From CADEDH01 sp047974625 (lineage in GTDB: Bacteria > Actinomycetota > Acidimicrobiia > Acidimicrobiales > SZUA-35), in NCBI GenBank assembly GCA_047974625.1, contig JBKECK010000068.1, positions 1 to 64,000 on the forward strand: 64,000 nt of DNA, given 5' to 3'. Under the pieces are notes generated by a model, which did not search any database, had not been told where the DNA came from, and worked only from the letters and a program-made list of their open reading frames with translations. Every line of letters starts with the position of its first letter. The stretch's first letter is position 1. Shown here one piece after another: positions 63,613 through 64,000 of this stretch. The position numbers were made by a program, and so were the translations under genes.

Positions 63613-64000
63613 ATGTCCCTGATTGAGACACCCCTTTCTTCATCGTGCCCGCGTTCCGCCGCCCAGGCGGCCTTCGACCGGGTCTTCCAAGATCGCTACA
63701 CACCGATGCTGCGGCTGGCCAAGGAAATGGTCGACGTTCCGTCGGTGGCCGAAGACATCGTCCAGGATTCGTTCCACAAGCTGTGGCAGCGGTGGGACAC
63801 CGTCGACGCCCCTGCCGGCTACCTGCGCACCAGCGTGGTCAACGGCTGCGTCAACGAGCTCCGGCGTCGGCGGGTCCGGCGGGAGCACACCCACCGGCTC
63901 GTCGAGCAGACCGAGGCCAACACGGAGTACCTCACCGACGCCCTGGCCTCGATCAACGAGCGGCGGCGGCAGGCCATCGTGCTGCGCTACTACGGCGACC
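63613..64000 (+). CDS. ECF-type RNA polymerase sigma factor, C-terminus cut by window edge
   Basis: The first 129 codons are present and run off the right edge. Region 2 shows FDRVFQDRYTPMLRLAKEMV, AEDIVQDSFHKLWQRWDTV and AGYLRTSVVNGCVNELRRRRV (promoter melting and -10 recognition). A linker of about 20 residues follows. Region 4 begins with TDALASINERRRQAIVLRYYGD, the start of the -35-binding domain. It resembles SigE/SigK-type small sigma factors that respond to external signals with an anti-sigma partner, expected downstream. The 235-bp upstream gap holds an inverted repeat and a -10-like TATTTA. Confidence 0.9.
   Translation, partial: MSLIETPLSSSCPRSAAQAAFDRVFQDRYTPMLRLAKEMVDVPSVAEDIVQDSFHKLWQRWDTVDAPAGYLRTSVVNGCVNELRRRRVRREHTHRLVEQTEANTEYLTDALASINERRRQAIVLRYYGD

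Overview
The window is very GC-rich, gene-dense DNA with many GTG starts, ATGA/GTGA/TGATG gene overlaps and many apparently leaderless genes. Gene content points to an actinomycete-type bacterium: the phosphatase/DUF3090/SCO1664-like kinase trio, DUF3499, an LCP protein, F420-type FrhB, acyl-CoA metabolism, lipoproteins and family 5 uracil-DNA glycosylase. My best guess is class Acidimicrobiia, but no rRNA or marker gene is present to prove it.

Layout. 1-8.5 kb is a surface-polysaccharide locus: GT2, Alg13/Alg14-type split transferase, APH-fold kinase, flippase, GH26-like lipoprotein, O-antigen-type polymerase and a Wzc-like chain-length protein whose ATPase motifs are degenerate. It adjoins cysD-cysN-cysC (8.6-11.4 kb), which makes APS and PAPS, and an LCP ligase (11.5-12.9 kb). 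13-24 kb holds acyl-CoA dehydrogenase, Tag, FrhB, uracil-DNA glycosylase, the phosphatase-DUF3090-SCO1664 trio, enoyl-CoA hydratase, an HTH protein, two tandem BON-OmpA lipoproteins and an AlkA-like glycosylase. 24-35 kb holds a D-threonine-aldolase-like enzyme, a membrane phosphodiesterase, an MBL hydrolase, a flavin amine oxidase, Fpg, MarR, a DUF2520 protein, panC-panB and a frameshifted RNB exonuclease. 35-50 kb holds Ppx, PrmA, a GGCT-like protein, MazEF, nitronate monooxygenase, rhodanese, DUF4214 and transglycosylase exported proteins, an APH-type kinase, SurE and gcvT-gcvP behind a structured leader. 50-64 kb holds DUF3499, Hsp20, two sulfotransferases, an ATL protein, a stand-alone HD domain of CCA-enzyme type, a GH3 glucosidase, DUF4230, ArfB, a decayed MFS gene, rhodanese, a trypsin-fold protein lacking its catalytic His, a diacylglycerol-kinase-type enzyme and the start of an ECF sigma factor.

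Functional threads: PAPS made by CysDNC could feed the two sulfotransferases, suggesting a sulfated surface glycan (inference). Five DNA-repair genes are scattered through the window. Several intergenic spaces carry short tandem arrays built on a GGCCTCA motif; two share an identical 19-bp core. No tRNA, rRNA, CRISPR array, insertion sequence or prophage was seen, and no gene-free stretch exceeds 300 bases.
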